Shown: in pieces, positions 26,176 to 37,738 of the stretch | Layout of the letters: every line of letters begins with the position of its first letter | Numbering within the stretch: the stretch's first letter is position 1 | Assembly (NCBI GenBank): GCA_947846985.1 | Contig: CANTUZ010000004.1 | Coordinates: 9,166,927 to 9,230,926 of the forward strand | DNA: 64,000 nt | Direction of reading: 5' to 3' | Source: Fratercula arctica | Taxonomy: Eukaryota > Chordata > Aves > Charadriiformes > Alcidae | The notes under the pieces: generated by a model | Seen by the model: the letters and a program-made list of their open reading frames with translations, nothing else | Told to the model about the DNA's origin: nothing | Databases searched by the model: none | Position numbers and translations under genes: made by a program

Positions 26176-27327
26176 CAGCAAAAGAAGTGACTTTCTATCT
26201 TGTGAATTATACCTAGTTGTGTTAAATATAGATTTAATTCTGAAGAAAGGCATGGGTAGGCAGGCTATTGTTACTACTTTAGACGAGATTTATTCCAAAT
26301 GCTTTGAATGATCAAAATTGAAGTGACATTTTGGGCATCCTTATCACCACATATAACTGATTTACTCTCAAGAGACTACATAGTTAAAGAGATAAGAGAT
26401 CTGTTATCTGTCTTCTACTTAGACAGGATGTATTTTACACTAGTGATAATAAACAATAAGAAGACTCATTTTTGTTATGGATCAAATAACCATCTGCAGG
26501 CAGCCAATGTTACTTTTATAATTGCTATTGTAGCATAAACGTGTTAGGAACTGTATATAACGTGAGATAGATGCTCAGCAAGTGCTCATGATAGTTCATG
26601 CTGATATAGCTTGAGGATGCCAGATCCATCTTGTCATAGTGAGAAATTGCTATTCGCTTTAGGGCAGAAAACAGATAGGAAAATCAAAGTTCGAGATGCT
26701 ATTTTAAAACAGTAGCACTTCCAAATGTATTTGCAAGTTTACTTTTTCTAATTCACAAAGAATAGGAATACAGAGAATATTTTGGCAAATATTATTTTTT
26801 AAAAGGCAGATCAAGTGATTATGAAGGCACTTTTAATTTCCGTCTTTTATTGCTCAGCAGGGAAATCATCAACACTTCTGAGTGAAAGTAAATATTGAAA
26901 TGCTGCAATTTTCTTTTGAAGAACCAGTCAAATATTTACTGTTGCATATAGTGCCCTGTTTTTCATTACTTGCCAGAATACCTCGTTTATTGAATGCTTC
27001 AATTATACATCGAGGAAGGTGATTTTGTGTTATGGTAAGCAGTTTAAACATTGTACTCTTGAAAACAGTAGTTGAAGGCTAATAGAAATGGATTTAAAAA
27101 TGGATCAAATAGGATAGCCTGCTGTCTGCTAGTGCTGCTCTGACTCACAAATGCTGCTGTTTTGCTAATGAAGCTTGGCTGACTTATAATAATGATTCTG
27201 TTTCCTTACAAGGCGGTAGACACACCGCCACTTTTTCTTCGTAGTGAGTTCACTTTACTATGAACATCATGTGGCATTATAACCTGTAATGTTTTTATTA
27301 CAATTAACTACATTTGATCTTGTTCAG
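26176..27327. other. Unique AT-rich non-coding sequence, no gene seen
   Basis: No recognised feature. The frames here (76 codons at 26308-26538, 60 codons at 26869-27051) lack any motif. Confidence 0.6.
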
Positions 27328-27444
27328 CATGCTCCTGAAGAAACACTTGGTGAAGTCATTATTTTTAAATGTGCAAGTCCTACATGCAAAGGTTTTAAAG
27401 CAAGAATAAGGGGCCATTTTATTGTTGGGCATTTAAATCCAGAG
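27328..27444 (+). other. Exon-like ORF block with splice signals, product not recognised
   Basis: The block is preceded by TTAACTA, a branch-point-like sequence about 20 nt upstream, and the acceptor TTGTTCAG. It is followed by the donor GAG|GTAGGT. It is exactly 117 bp and open in phase 0, giving 39 residues that begin HAPEETLGEVIIFKC and end GHFIVGHLNPE. The peptide includes a CxxxxC pair (CASPTC) and basic KGFKARIRGH. The reading frame runs open from 27289 to 27480, past both splice sites, so openness alone is weak evidence. I do not recognise a protein family, and no partner exon was identified nearby. It may be a real exon, a cryptic exon or chance. Confidence 0.2.
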
Positions 27445-29837
27445 GTAGGTGTTGAAATGAAGTTAGGAATGATTGTATAACATGGATACTGTTATGAAGA
27501 GCTCTAGGAAGGATATGGGAGCTCTAAGTGAGGTTAGGATGGGCACTTGTTGGCTGCTGTACAGTTTGTAGCTCTGTTATGTGCAAATGAGTAAGGTCCT
27601 TATGTTTGGTCCCTTAATTCTGTTCGGTGTTTGACTCAGAGAGAAACGTGTGAACCCATGTTGTTTTTATCTAGTATGACAGTATTTGATAGTCAGAAAC
27701 AGACTGGACCTTCCAGCCACTTAACTTTGAGCACTATGCTGACATGCCTAAACTGAGGACATTGTTGTCTCAGACTCCTTCTGTAGTCACTTAAGGGAGG
27801 TAAGCACACTCCACAGGCCATTCATTCCATTGAAAATCTGAATTGCTTTCTGAAAGTGTCTGTGTCTAATGTTTATAGAGGGAGCTTATGGTTATTGCAC
27901 ACCTACCTTTGGTATCTCAGTTAAGTGTGATGAATCTGAGCCTCAGCACTGTAGGATTCACACTGAATGATAGTACCTTCTCTAAATGTAATCTGAAGAT
28001 CAATGGAAATCCGTAGTATTTACTGGAGCTTGTTGGAGATGCTAGGAGATTTTGCAGAGCAGCTTTGAGGTGTGGTTTAATTTTGCAGTAAATCTAGTAA
28101 AGATTGTATGCCAATCTAGTAAGATTCGATACCCAGAAGGTGTTTGCAGGAAGCCATTATGGATCTTGTAGTTGAAACTGTGTATGTACCTACCACTGAG
28201 AGTAAAATACTGATGTAGGTAGGTATGACATTTATTTTGTGCAGAGGCAAATAATAGTATAAGATGTAATGTCTAGCTCTTGACACTAGCTGAGACCATG
28301 GATCCCCTGATGCATCCAAGTTATCATGACATAGCTATAACCACAATGACTAAAAAGATGTTATGTGTTGCTGAAGAAGATATTAAAGAAATTGTCTTCA
28401 AAGATTCTCAGAGTGTGATGAAGGCAGCACTTCTTTTATTTATATATTTGAAAATTGAAATTAATGTACAGTTCACTGGAAGGGGAAGAATCTCCTAATT
28501 TGTCTAATAAGCTCAGAGCATGGAGGGCTGGTACCAGGCTACTAGATGAAAGAAATGATGAAATAAGGTTTCACAAGAATAGAAGCAAATAATAATCTGG
28601 AACTAGTAAGATGGGGCATTCTTTGAGAAGAAAAATAAAGGACCAAGGCACGGATAACTGCACCTCTTAGCAAGTGCATGGACATGCCTCTTAAAGGTAT
28701 GGTTGGGTCCATTATTAGTGGAGTGAGAGGAATATTCTGTACGGTGCAGATGTCCCTTATCAGTGCTTACAGTGTATTTCTTAAGGTATTATAAATGTTT
28801 AACAAAGCTCAAGCTTCAATAAAGCTTAAAGCCCAAGCAACAAGAATTGTGACTCCCTAACAACGTTCCCTGTTGACCCTGCAGATTTCTTGGCAGGAAG
28901 CTGATGGAGAATTAAAGCTGCTTTAGAAATAGCACTGGCTGCCCTCTCTTGCTCTCCTCCACAGGAGAACCGTGCCAGTGGTGGCTGAGGGATAAGGGAG
29001 AGCAGTAGGAGACTGACATGCTTCTGTGCCAACTCCTTTGTGCCACTAGGGCAGAGGTTCCTGTTCCTGATTTAAGCCCCTGCTAAGAGGGCTGGTAGAG
29101 CATAAACACTTCTGTGGTTTTCCAAAGCCTAGTTAAAATGCATTTGTGTATAACTGATTCCTCTGACACTTTTGCAAAGGCAGTGTTCGAGTAAAGATAC
29201 TCATTTTGTGAAAATAGATAAAACAGCCATGGAGAGAGAGTTTTCTGTAAATATGTGTGAAGATTATTATAAACAATAATACTAGATAATTGATGATTTT
29301 ATACATAATCAGTGCTGTCACTGAGCTAAACAAATCCCTGCAGAAATTGGACAAGAGCAACTACTTCATCATAGCAGGAAATTGAATTGGAAGGGTACAG
29401 CCCCTAAGGGTAACCTTAGTTGAGTTGCTGAAGTATGAGTGGTAGACCAGGATGTTATTTTAAAGAGTTCCGTCTATTAGACCACATATGTAGATGCGTT
29501 CCAAACCTAACCATTCAGATGGAGAAGTCCCCCTCAGAACTGAAGGGTGGGAACGTGCAAAAAACTTGGTTTTGAAAGCAAACTGCTGTGTTTAAATTAA
29601 CATTCTTTCCTTTAATATAATATACATATTTTACAAACGTCTGGAATTCCTGGTATTTTAAAGGTCTTACAATATCCTTATGAAGTGATGTTAATGAGAA
29701 ATCTTAGTAAGATACAAAAACATCTTCTAGAATTGAAATGTAAAAATGTCTCTCATGCCAGTGACCCCACGGATTTGTCTCATTTGTCTTTAGGAAGACT
29801 ACTGGTGTGTCTAAGTGGATCTGTTTCCAGGGCTTTA
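27445..29837. other. Unique non-coding sequence, no gene seen
   Basis: No repeat family or exon is recognised. Short frames at 28116-28319, 28280-28498 and 28826-29032 overlap each other or the opposite strand and show no domain. Confidence 0.6.
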
Positions 29838-29910
29838 CAATCACAGAACCCAGGTTGGAAGGGACCTCAAAGCAGGTCCGGCTAAAGCAGGTTGCTCCAC
29901 TCAAACTTGA
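29838..29910 (-). mobile_element. CR1 LINE 3'-UTR fragment
   Basis: On the plus strand the reverse complement of a CR1 3' end is visible: ATCACAGAAC, then GGTTGGAAGGGACCTC, then GGCTAAAGCAGGTTGC. These blocks occur in this order in avian CR1 3' ends, but with more sequence between the second and third, so this copy carries an internal deletion. The expected CATCTAGTCCAACC block is reduced to GCAGGTCCG. Only about 70 bp remain and no coding part is left. It directly abuts a TG/TA microsatellite on its right. Family assignment is good and exact ends are uncertain. Confidence 0.82.
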
Positions 29911-29912
29911 AA

Positions 29913-29917
29913 ATATA

Positions 29918-29948
<31 letters not shown>

Positions 29949-29955
29949 GTATATT
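29913..29955. repeat. Compound (TG)n(TA)n microsatellite
   Basis: ATATAT is followed by about six TG units and then about nine TA units, ending in TGTATATT. It is directly adjacent to the CR1 fragment. On the minus strand it is translated as a meaningless IYIYIYTHTH peptide, which is not a gene. Confidence 0.95.
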
Positions 29956-31149
29956 TGAGACAGACAAAACCATTTAAAAATATTGGAAAAAACCCTCACC
30001 CTTCCTTAGTGGGACCTAAATTCAAGGTACTGTTTTTCTAACTTCAGTTGTCATCAGAACCTCTGATCTTTAGAAAACCTGATTCTTTGCCCTTCTTAAA
30101 GGATATAATTACAGTATCATTACAGCAGAGAAAATCAAAACCTGCTCCTCAGCAGGTGAAAAAAAAATCACTTTGTTATATTTTGATTCTCTTTCTGGTG
30201 GTAGAAAAAAAAAAAATCTCTCATTACCAAATTCCTGAGGTAGAAAGTTAATGACTTAATCTGAATGTGAGTTAACCTCACAGTCTCCAGATAGAATCTG
30301 CAGATAAAGTCTGTTTCCAAGGATATGCTGAAAAATACTCTAATGTGGAATAACTAAAGCTAAGGGTAATCTGGTTAGTCTAATGATTGTCATGGAGATT
30401 CTCACTCTATGCTACTGCTAACTTTTCTTCAGCAAATCCTGAAAAAGCCATGATCAAAGCCTATTGCTGATCTTAAAAACTGTAGTTAACCTCTGGGATT
30501 AAAGTTTGTCTTCTGTAAAAGGGAAATATTAGAAAACTTTCTTTCTGTCTGTAATTAAGCTAGCTGGAGTTCTTCTGGTGGAAAACACTACACAATCCTG
30601 AGCCAAAGCCTACTAGAGCTGTTGGGAAAACTAACTAAATGCAATATGCTTTGGATAGTTCCTCTAAGTGCAAAATACAGCTATTAGTTGCTAATAAAAG
30701 ACAGCAAAACTTGCAATGGGGAGCTGAAATCATCAGCTAATTCAAAGGTCAGTTGAAGTCCGATTTTAAGAATAAATAGTTTTCACAAGCTCAGAGAAGT
30801 CTTCAGAATGGTGAAAAATTCAATCTGAGCGCTGACTTTCAGGTTTTTCCTTGGGAGGGAAGGACACAGCACACAGGTTATTTATGGCAATATGTAATTT
30901 ATATTTCCTGTGTTATATGAAACATGAACTTCTTTGGTTTTTTGAGTTGCTGAAGAGCACCTAAATTCATATGGAAGCAAAGATTCTTTTTTTTTTTTTT
31001 TTTTCCTAAAGCATTTATTTCTTTTCTGAACTGGATGAGACATTTCTCTTGACACCTACCAAGCTGACTTGAAGAAGAATATTGAAAACAAAACCTCCAA
31101 GATTGCATATACCAGGATTAGAGGCAGAAGAAATAACGCAGAGTAATAC
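29956..31149. other. Unique AT-rich non-coding sequence, no gene seen
   Basis: No gene is recognised. An A8 run lies near 30161-30168, an A12 run near 30206-30217, and a T18 run at 30987-31004. Confidence 0.6.
30987..31004 (+). repeat. T18 homopolymer
   Basis: Uninterrupted run of 18 T in AT-rich unique sequence. No retrotransposed message is recognisable next to it. Confidence 0.9.
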
Positions 31150-31460
31150 AATCAAAATTAGAAGGAATTGTTGCACTTGAGACTAGACCAGTAGATGACA
31201 AATAGAGTTCAATGTAGAGAAATGTAAGATAATTAAAGTTGAAGGAACTAAATAATCTGGGGAATACCTGCTAAGTGGAACAATCATCTAGCACAGTGAT
31301 GAAGAAAAAGACTTGGGAATTATTTTAGAAAAAAATTGTTGAAACCATGGTCCCATCGAAGAGTTTCAGTAAAATAGGCAAATTGCATATTAGGTTGTAG
31401 CAGAAAAGAGAGAAGGCATAAGATCAAGAAAGGGTATATAGTAAGTACTTACTAAAAACT
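31150..31460 (+). mobile_element. CR1 LINE reverse-transcriptase fragment, decayed
   Basis: In the plus-strand frame starting at 31202 the translation reads IEFNVEKCKIIKVE. After two in-frame stops the same frame gives DEEKDLGIILEKN from 31298. After a frameshift, ANCILGC appears at 31378-31398. These match, in order and spacing, the CR1 ORF2 segment after the catalytic palm: the W.M.FN..KCKVMH stretch, the EKDLGVLV stretch and the KAN.ILGC stretch. Just upstream, around 31173-31200, LET..DDK-like residues fit the preceding LE.WADKW block. The catalytic ADD motif is not visible, so the copy is truncated at both ends. It is an old, inactive insertion in the opposite orientation to the other three CR1 pieces. 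Boundaries are approximate. Confidence 0.85.
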
Positions 31461-34400
31461 ACCGAAGTTGCTGAACAATTCCTTTATAAAACCTTCTTTT
31501 GACAGTGCAATACATTTACTAAAGTGGCAGTTGAACCCTCCTTTGGTTATTCTGTCAGTTAAATTTGTTTTATCATGCAAACTTGGGTATGTTCTTTCAT
31601 TGTACATTGGGCTTCCTGCCATGTTCCACCCATAGCTCTACAAATAAGGATTTCAATGACGTGGCTTGATGTTTAGTTTTGGTTGGTTGCGGTTTTTTTT
31701 TTTTTTTTAATTATTCTGGATTTGAGGCTGGATCCAAAGTTAAATCTCTTCTGAAAGAATATTTTCACTGACTTAATTGGGTTAATTGGGCCTACCTGGT
31801 CACTCGTGCCAGTTGCAGGGGAGGAATTTGTAAGTAACTGTAAAACTATTTTGTGCATGTCCTAGGGCATCTCTGAGAGTTTGTTATGAAATTCTATTTG
31901 TGATTTCTTTGCATGTAATTTTCATATTGGCAAAAGGACTGCTGCTCTTGAGTTTTTGTTGAGACAACCAGCTTGCAGGAGATTGCAATGTCTTCACGAA
32001 ATACCTGTAACAAAACCCTGTAGAACATCAGGGACGGGAGGAATTTACAGTTTGATAATTTGAGACCCTCTCAGCAAAAGATTCCATAATTTCCTAGAAG
32101 TGTTAAATTTTAATTTACCTGATTTCTCAGAGGGACATGTGTGTTTCCAAGACATTGCCATAGATGTGTTTATGAAGGCTTTAGAGCTTACCAGAAAATA
32201 GGAAGGGTTGCTGGCAGGGTTTGTTTGAGAACTTCTTCTATCCTTGGTCTGAAATAGCTTTTATGCCTTAAAAGGTTCTCTTGCAAGCGATGGTTGGGAC
32301 CAGGTTATTGTGTGGTGCTATATTAAGCAACTCTGACCTGCTTCCTCCAGTGCCTTGACTAATAGGTCTCTGCCTGATTCTCAATTGGCTCTGATTACAG
32401 AACAGCACACTATATCAGAAGCAAACTCAACTGCACAAATACTCTGCGAGGAAGGATAGAGCAGTTAAAAGTTCTTCCAGAGAGGAAACGTTCCAGAAAC
32501 TGCAAGGACAATCAGAAGTTTTAAATGGCACTTGATTATTCAATATATGTATAAGCAAGAGGAACAATGAAGAAGGAAGATGGTCAGAAAATAGTCTTAT
32601 TTAAGATGAACAGCTAGCTTGACTCGCAGCATTTAGCCAGTTTTGAGTTAACTCATGCAGAGGAAGCCAAGTATAAAACTGCCCTCCATTTAAAAATGAA
32701 CACATGACTGGTTAACTCTTAACCAGTGTCTGAAAGAAAGAGGAAACTTCTCCTGAGTTTGTCTTGCATAAATCAAAATGCCCATCTTTATTAATACTGT
32801 GTTTATGGTGAGGGGCAGGTGCATTCTTTAGTGTGTCCTAGGGTCCTGATCCTGAAATGCCCAGTGAAGGACCTGGAGGGCTCATCTTGTGTCCTGCAAC
32901 ACATGTTCCTGGGTTTCTGTCCTGCAAAGATCAAGGTGCAAGTTTCACTGCAGTATGGGAGTGGTTGCTGCCAGGATATCTGTCTAGACTGGAGAACTTG
33001 GTGCTTCTACATCTACCAGTTTAGATAGCATCAGTAGAGTCCTTCCTAAGAGCTGGTATCTGACCTGGGAGTCAAGGTGTTACACTTGGAGTGTTTTTAC
33101 ACAATAAGCATATTTATACTGACAGCTAGCTTGGGTTGTAGCAGAAATGTTGTGGTGTTTATCTAATCCTCTGTCCAGACTGATTAGCCCCACCGGGTAC
33201 CCATTTTAGCAGAGAAATTAGACCACATAGCTTTAAAGTTTCAGACCAATGATTTGGACGCTGGCAGACAGCCAACCTGGATCATGGAACACTTGTGTCA
33301 CAGCTGTCTGTTAAAATACACAGCTTATTGCAGAAAGGGCTTTTCACATTTTATGTTAGTGCAGCTTTGCATTTTGACTTGAGCTCTGCATGCAGCATGA
33401 ATTTATTGAGGCGACCATGATAGCCCTAGGCTTCTGCTTAATAAGTGCAGTTTGCTACAGGTATTGCTAGTGTTACAAAGAATGCATAGTGCCAGCTATA
33501 AAAATGCAGGGTTTGGCCATTATGCTGTTGGAAATACTTAATCCATGTGTTATGCTATGTTATTTGTTACATTTTTTTTTTTCACTAGCCATGCACAGCA
33601 CAAAAAATCTAGAGGCATAGTGAACTCTTTCCAGGTTTAAATTACTCAAATGTGAAAGTACTAACTTCAACAGGGCTGTTGAAGGGCAGTGCAGGGCATA
33701 TGCTTGAATTTGAGATGTGTTCGTAGATTCAGTTTCATAAATGCTAAGAGTTGTGCTTTTTGTGCTGAAAACAAGTGAGTACCATACCTGAGGATTAGGG
33801 TTACTGAGTTAGCAATTTGCAGTGGTGAATAAAGTTGTCATTTTTGAGGTCTTGCAGAGAGTACTCTTATATGTAGGACTTCTTTGGTATCCATTCAGCT
33901 GCTTTAAAGAAAGCAAAAGCACTTGATCCATGAGCACATCAGTCTCAGAAGTGCTTTACAAGGAAGCCAAATTTCCCAGGGGTCTTTTGAATCTCACAAG
34001 GACTATATTCCTCCATTCTTAGTTCAATAATTAGCGTCTTTTCTTCCCACTCCTTATACGATTGCATACTTCAGAGATGGCAGAGCCTCCAAAGAAAACT
34101 TGGTTTTGTTAATAAGACCCTATTATATATATAAATTTCTATGCGTAACAGACCATGATATTTTTAATGCTGAAAGTTGTTATTGCTATTATTGAATCTT
34201 GAGAGCTAACAGAAAAAAAGCCAAAGCCCCTCTCCCCTAATGTACAGAGAAGTATAGTGCTTCATTCTTGCCTATAGGTTGCCTTACTATCCTTGCCAAA
34301 CCTTAGAAAGGCTGAATGGCATAGAAATAAAGTACTGTTTTGCAGGAGAGTTTAAGTAAATTTCTACCTAAACAGGTCTCTACAGTCCTATTTTCAGGGC

Positions 34401-37011
34401 TCATGGTATGGCTTGTGAATAGGACAGCATGTGAATAGGTTTTGGTTTTGTCCTGGAGCAATCCTGGGATGGATGCAAATACATATTTTTTGCAGATTTT
34501 TGCCATAAACTTAATTTTTTGTAGATTTCAGTTGTACCCACTCTGCATAGCTAGTACTGCTGTGTCACATAATTTTACAGATGCTTGACTAGAGTTTCTA
34601 AAGTCCAATAAAGTGGATGGAGACAGACAAAAGAGTTGTCACAGCTAGAGGATGCTTTAACTCCTCTGTTGAAGTTACATGCAGCTAAGAGTAACAGACT
34701 CTTAGGTTAGGTTGCTCAGCAAGTCTTGCTCTCGGTGCCCAAATGGGAAAGCAGGGAATCCCAGGCATCACAAGAATACGTATAATGCATAGGTATACAA
34801 TAGCGCAAGAAAACTAGTACCTACCAGAGGTAATGAAGCTAGTAAAATAAATCCAAGCCCTTCTAAACTTCTTCTTCCAGTGGAAACACACATTCAACAA
34901 ATCTAAACTGCAATGAACCCAGGATACACGTGGAAAACAATGTCTGAAAGGAAGAATCCTCTTAAGAAAAAAGTGGTATAGCCCCATGCTTCATGTCTGG
35001 CCAAGTTTCTGGGGAAGGCTTTCCACTGAGTTCCAGTGAGATTGTTTGGACCTCCCTGAAGTCCCATCAGCTTCAAAGGAAGCTGACATGCAAGACAGAA
35101 ACTTGCTTTGAGAGTCAAAACCTTTGAGAGGGTTTTATAGCTTACATTTCTCTTTTGCGTACCTGGCTAGAGGGAGAGGCACTATGGTGACTTTTGTATA
35201 GTCATAGTGCTAGAGCTGGGATAAGAAAGCATTCAAATGACAAAATAATGCAAGTATTACTAGAAGATAGCTAAAAACAATATAAGTGGTAAGACGACAT
35301 GTCTCTTGCTGCCTAAACCCTTTTCTATTACAGCTTCCTCTCTCTCCCCAGAACTCACTAATGTTGCTACTGTCTTGTGAGTTTGTGATTTGGTGAACAG
35401 AGAAGGATTTTCTCCACAACTTATTTGAGATCTGGGGGTCAGAGGAAATCTGGGTGAACTTAGATTTAAATTCATGGTTTTGTTAAGAATGACTCCCTCC
35501 TATGAGATCATGACTCCCTAGACAGGACAGACAGGACTGTTCAAGACTGTGCCAGTAATATTTATAAGCATTTTTTCTGACTGCTCATCTAACTGCGAAC
35601 CTTGAAAAGTGTGATATGTCTTCTGTGAGATGTGCAACAGCTTCAGCTGCTGTTGAATGCAATGGGAATATCCTGGTGTTGAGTCTTAGTTCCACTTCTG
35701 ATGAATCTCTGCAGGTTAATAGTTGCAGAAAAAATGAATGCTCCAAACTGCATTTCTCCTTCTCTGTAAATGTATAGTAGATAAGAAGAGATACAGAACA
35801 ACAGTGAGATCTATTGGCTAGGCTAATTCGACTTCTCTGCTATGCAGGTACATAGAGATTTAATAAATATATGCATGGTACGTGTTGTATGTTCATTTCT
35901 TCTCTTATTTCAGGCTGGCAGCTCTAACTAAATTAGATGTCAAGCACCTGCTGTTTTCTCCTCATCTCTATTACAACATTATTTGACATTCTGGGACATC
36001 TCTCTAAAAGTATTCAGAAATGAATATATCATAATTAGCTTGTCATAGATAGTGACAGTCTTAAGGAAAGGGGAAGTAAGTCAAACAGAACAAATCACAA
36101 ATTGGCAAGGAAAACAAGGAAAAAAACCCACAAAAGCTCCCTAAAGTTCCCAAGTACAGTGGCTTCGCTGCTCCCCAGCAGGGGAAGCTCAGCAGGACCT
36201 TCCATTCCAGCTTCATTTAATCACTGCTGCTGCTGTCACTCCACAGAGAAAAAACTGCTTTCGAACCAATTGCAAAACATCACAAATAGATTGCTAACAC
36301 ATGGAGGTCTGTACAAATGTCACCAGAGAATATTCTGCGAAGGAAATGAATTACACATGTTTTAATTTGAAGTCTTCCCCCTCTTGTGGACAGCTTTCCA
36401 TTATTGCCATAGTCATATGGCTAACAGTGCTTTCCCATGACTTTACAGCAGCACCTGTTTCTCTATCAGTCATTAGCAAATGTAAGATTCAGCAGACAGA
36501 AGCAGTAAGATGTTTCAGCTTTGTAGCATATGTTTTGCATCTGTGATGGAGATGACAACGAGCTGCTCACTGGAATCTTTGAAAAAGCAGTTCTGTGCCT
36601 GTCTTTTATTGACATTGCAATGGTGGGCTTACAGTGAAGTGCATACTATAATATGTTGTGAAACCTAAGCCCGCCAGTCAGTCTGAAAACTGTCACTTTA
36701 CACCAAGCACAAGGCCATGTAGTCCTGAGCCTAGTAACTCCCTCGCTCTGCTAGTTATCTGAGTAGAGCATGGAAAGTAGAGCTCAATGTCTTTTGCTTC
36801 AAAAACTGGTATTTGCATTAAAAGAGTTGTTTACTGGGCATTTTGAAGCTACTACTATTGAACTGAGTGTAGTAAGCAGGTTTCATGTGCTCTACCCAAA
36901 AGGTTTATCAGCATGAGCAAACACTGGAGTTACTACCCTCCCCAGTGTTGCAATACTTCTGAATATTATTTTATTTTGGAAGATTTTTTTCTTCTTGTCT
37001 GGTTTTGATGG
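31461..37011. other. Unique AT-rich non-coding sequence, no gene seen
   Basis: T16 lies at 31693-31708 and a T12-type run near 33571-33582. A stretch at 33945-34022 faintly resembles an ancient MIR/CORE-SINE but is too weak to call. No exon or RNA gene is recognised, and the frames at 35210-35475 and 36102-36546 overlap each other and lack domains. Confidence 0.55.
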
Positions 37012-37197
37012 TGTGGTGGGTAGACCCTGGCTGGATGTCAGGTGCCCACCAAAGCCACTCTATCACTCCCCTCCTCAGCTGGACAGGGGAGAGAAAATAT
37101 AATGAAAGGCTTGTGGGTTGAGATAAGGACAGGGAGAGATCATTCACCAATTAGTGTCACAGGCAAAACAGACTTGACTTCGGGAAAATGTATTTAG

Positions 37198-37203
37198 TTT
37201 ATT
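37198..37203 (-). terminator. LTR polyadenylation signal
   Basis: AATAAA on the minus strand within the LTR, placed about 190 bp from its 3' terminus, as expected for the R region of a retroviral LTR. It could end minus-strand transcripts, but activity is not shown. Confidence 0.55.
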
Positions 37204-37428
37204 ACAAATCAAATCAGAGGAGGATAATGAGAAATAAAAACTAAATCTTAAAAACACCTTCCTCCAACCCCTCCCTTCTTCCTGGGCTCAACTTCACTGC
37301 CGATTTTCTCTACCTCTTCCCCCCAGGTGGCACAGGGAGAATGGGGGTTGTGGTCAGTTCATCACACATTGTTTCTGCTCTGATGCTCTTTCCTCCTCAA
37401 GGGGAGGCCTCCTGACACTCTTCCCCTG

Positions 37429-37730
37429 CTCCAGTGTGGGGTCCCTCCCCCAGGAGACAGTCCTCCACAAACTTCTCCAACATGAGTCCTTCCTAGAAGC
37501 TGCAGTTCCTCCCAAACTGCTCCAGTGTGGGTTCTTTCCAAGGGGCGCAGTCCTTCAGGAACAGACTGCTCCAGCATGGGTCCTTCATGGGATCGCAAGT
37601 CCTGCCAGAAAGCCTGCTCTAGTGTGGGCTCCTCTCCCGGATCCACCGGTCTGGCCAGGAGCCTGCTCCAGCGAGAGCTCTCCCCAGGGTCACAGCCTCC
37701 TTAGGGCATCCACCTGCTCTGGCGTGGGGT
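37429..37730. repeat. Diverged ~48-bp tandem array inside the LTR, seven units
   Basis: A motif of the form CTCCAGYRTGGG starts at 37429, 37475, 37520, 37569, 37617, 37666 and 37717, giving spacings of 46, 45, 49, 48, 49 and 51 bp. Units share TCCTGCCAG/AGTCCTTC-like spacers. The variation is concentrated at one dinucleotide, which reads TG, CA or CG in different units. This array creates the longest open frames of the window on both strands. Confidence 0.85.
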
Positions 37731-37738
37731 CCTCCAGT

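Larger units (their letters stand above)
37012..37738 (-). mobile_element. Endogenous retrovirus LTR, solo and truncated, bird-type
   Basis: This is a sharply GC-richer block in AT-rich surroundings. On the minus strand it ends in CCCACCACA (plus TGTGGTGGG at 37012), the expected CA terminus of an LTR. It carries the polyadenylation signal AATAAA on the minus strand (plus 37198-37203), about 190 bp before that end. The layout and wording match an LTR family I know to be widespread in birds. The U3-side half holds a ~48-bp imperfect tandem array (37429-37738). The match is lost after about 37738 without reaching a TG terminus, so the 5' part is missing, and no target duplication can be paired. 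No primer-binding site, gag, pol or env sequence is seen on either side, so this is a solo remnant. The ERV class is not assigned from sequence. Confidence 0.85.

Noticed and set aside
33945..34022. Possible ancient MIR/CORE-SINE (GTGCTTTACAAGG, AATCTCACAAGGAC)
   Set aside because: Only scattered words agree and spacing is imperfect. A repeat-library alignment would be needed.
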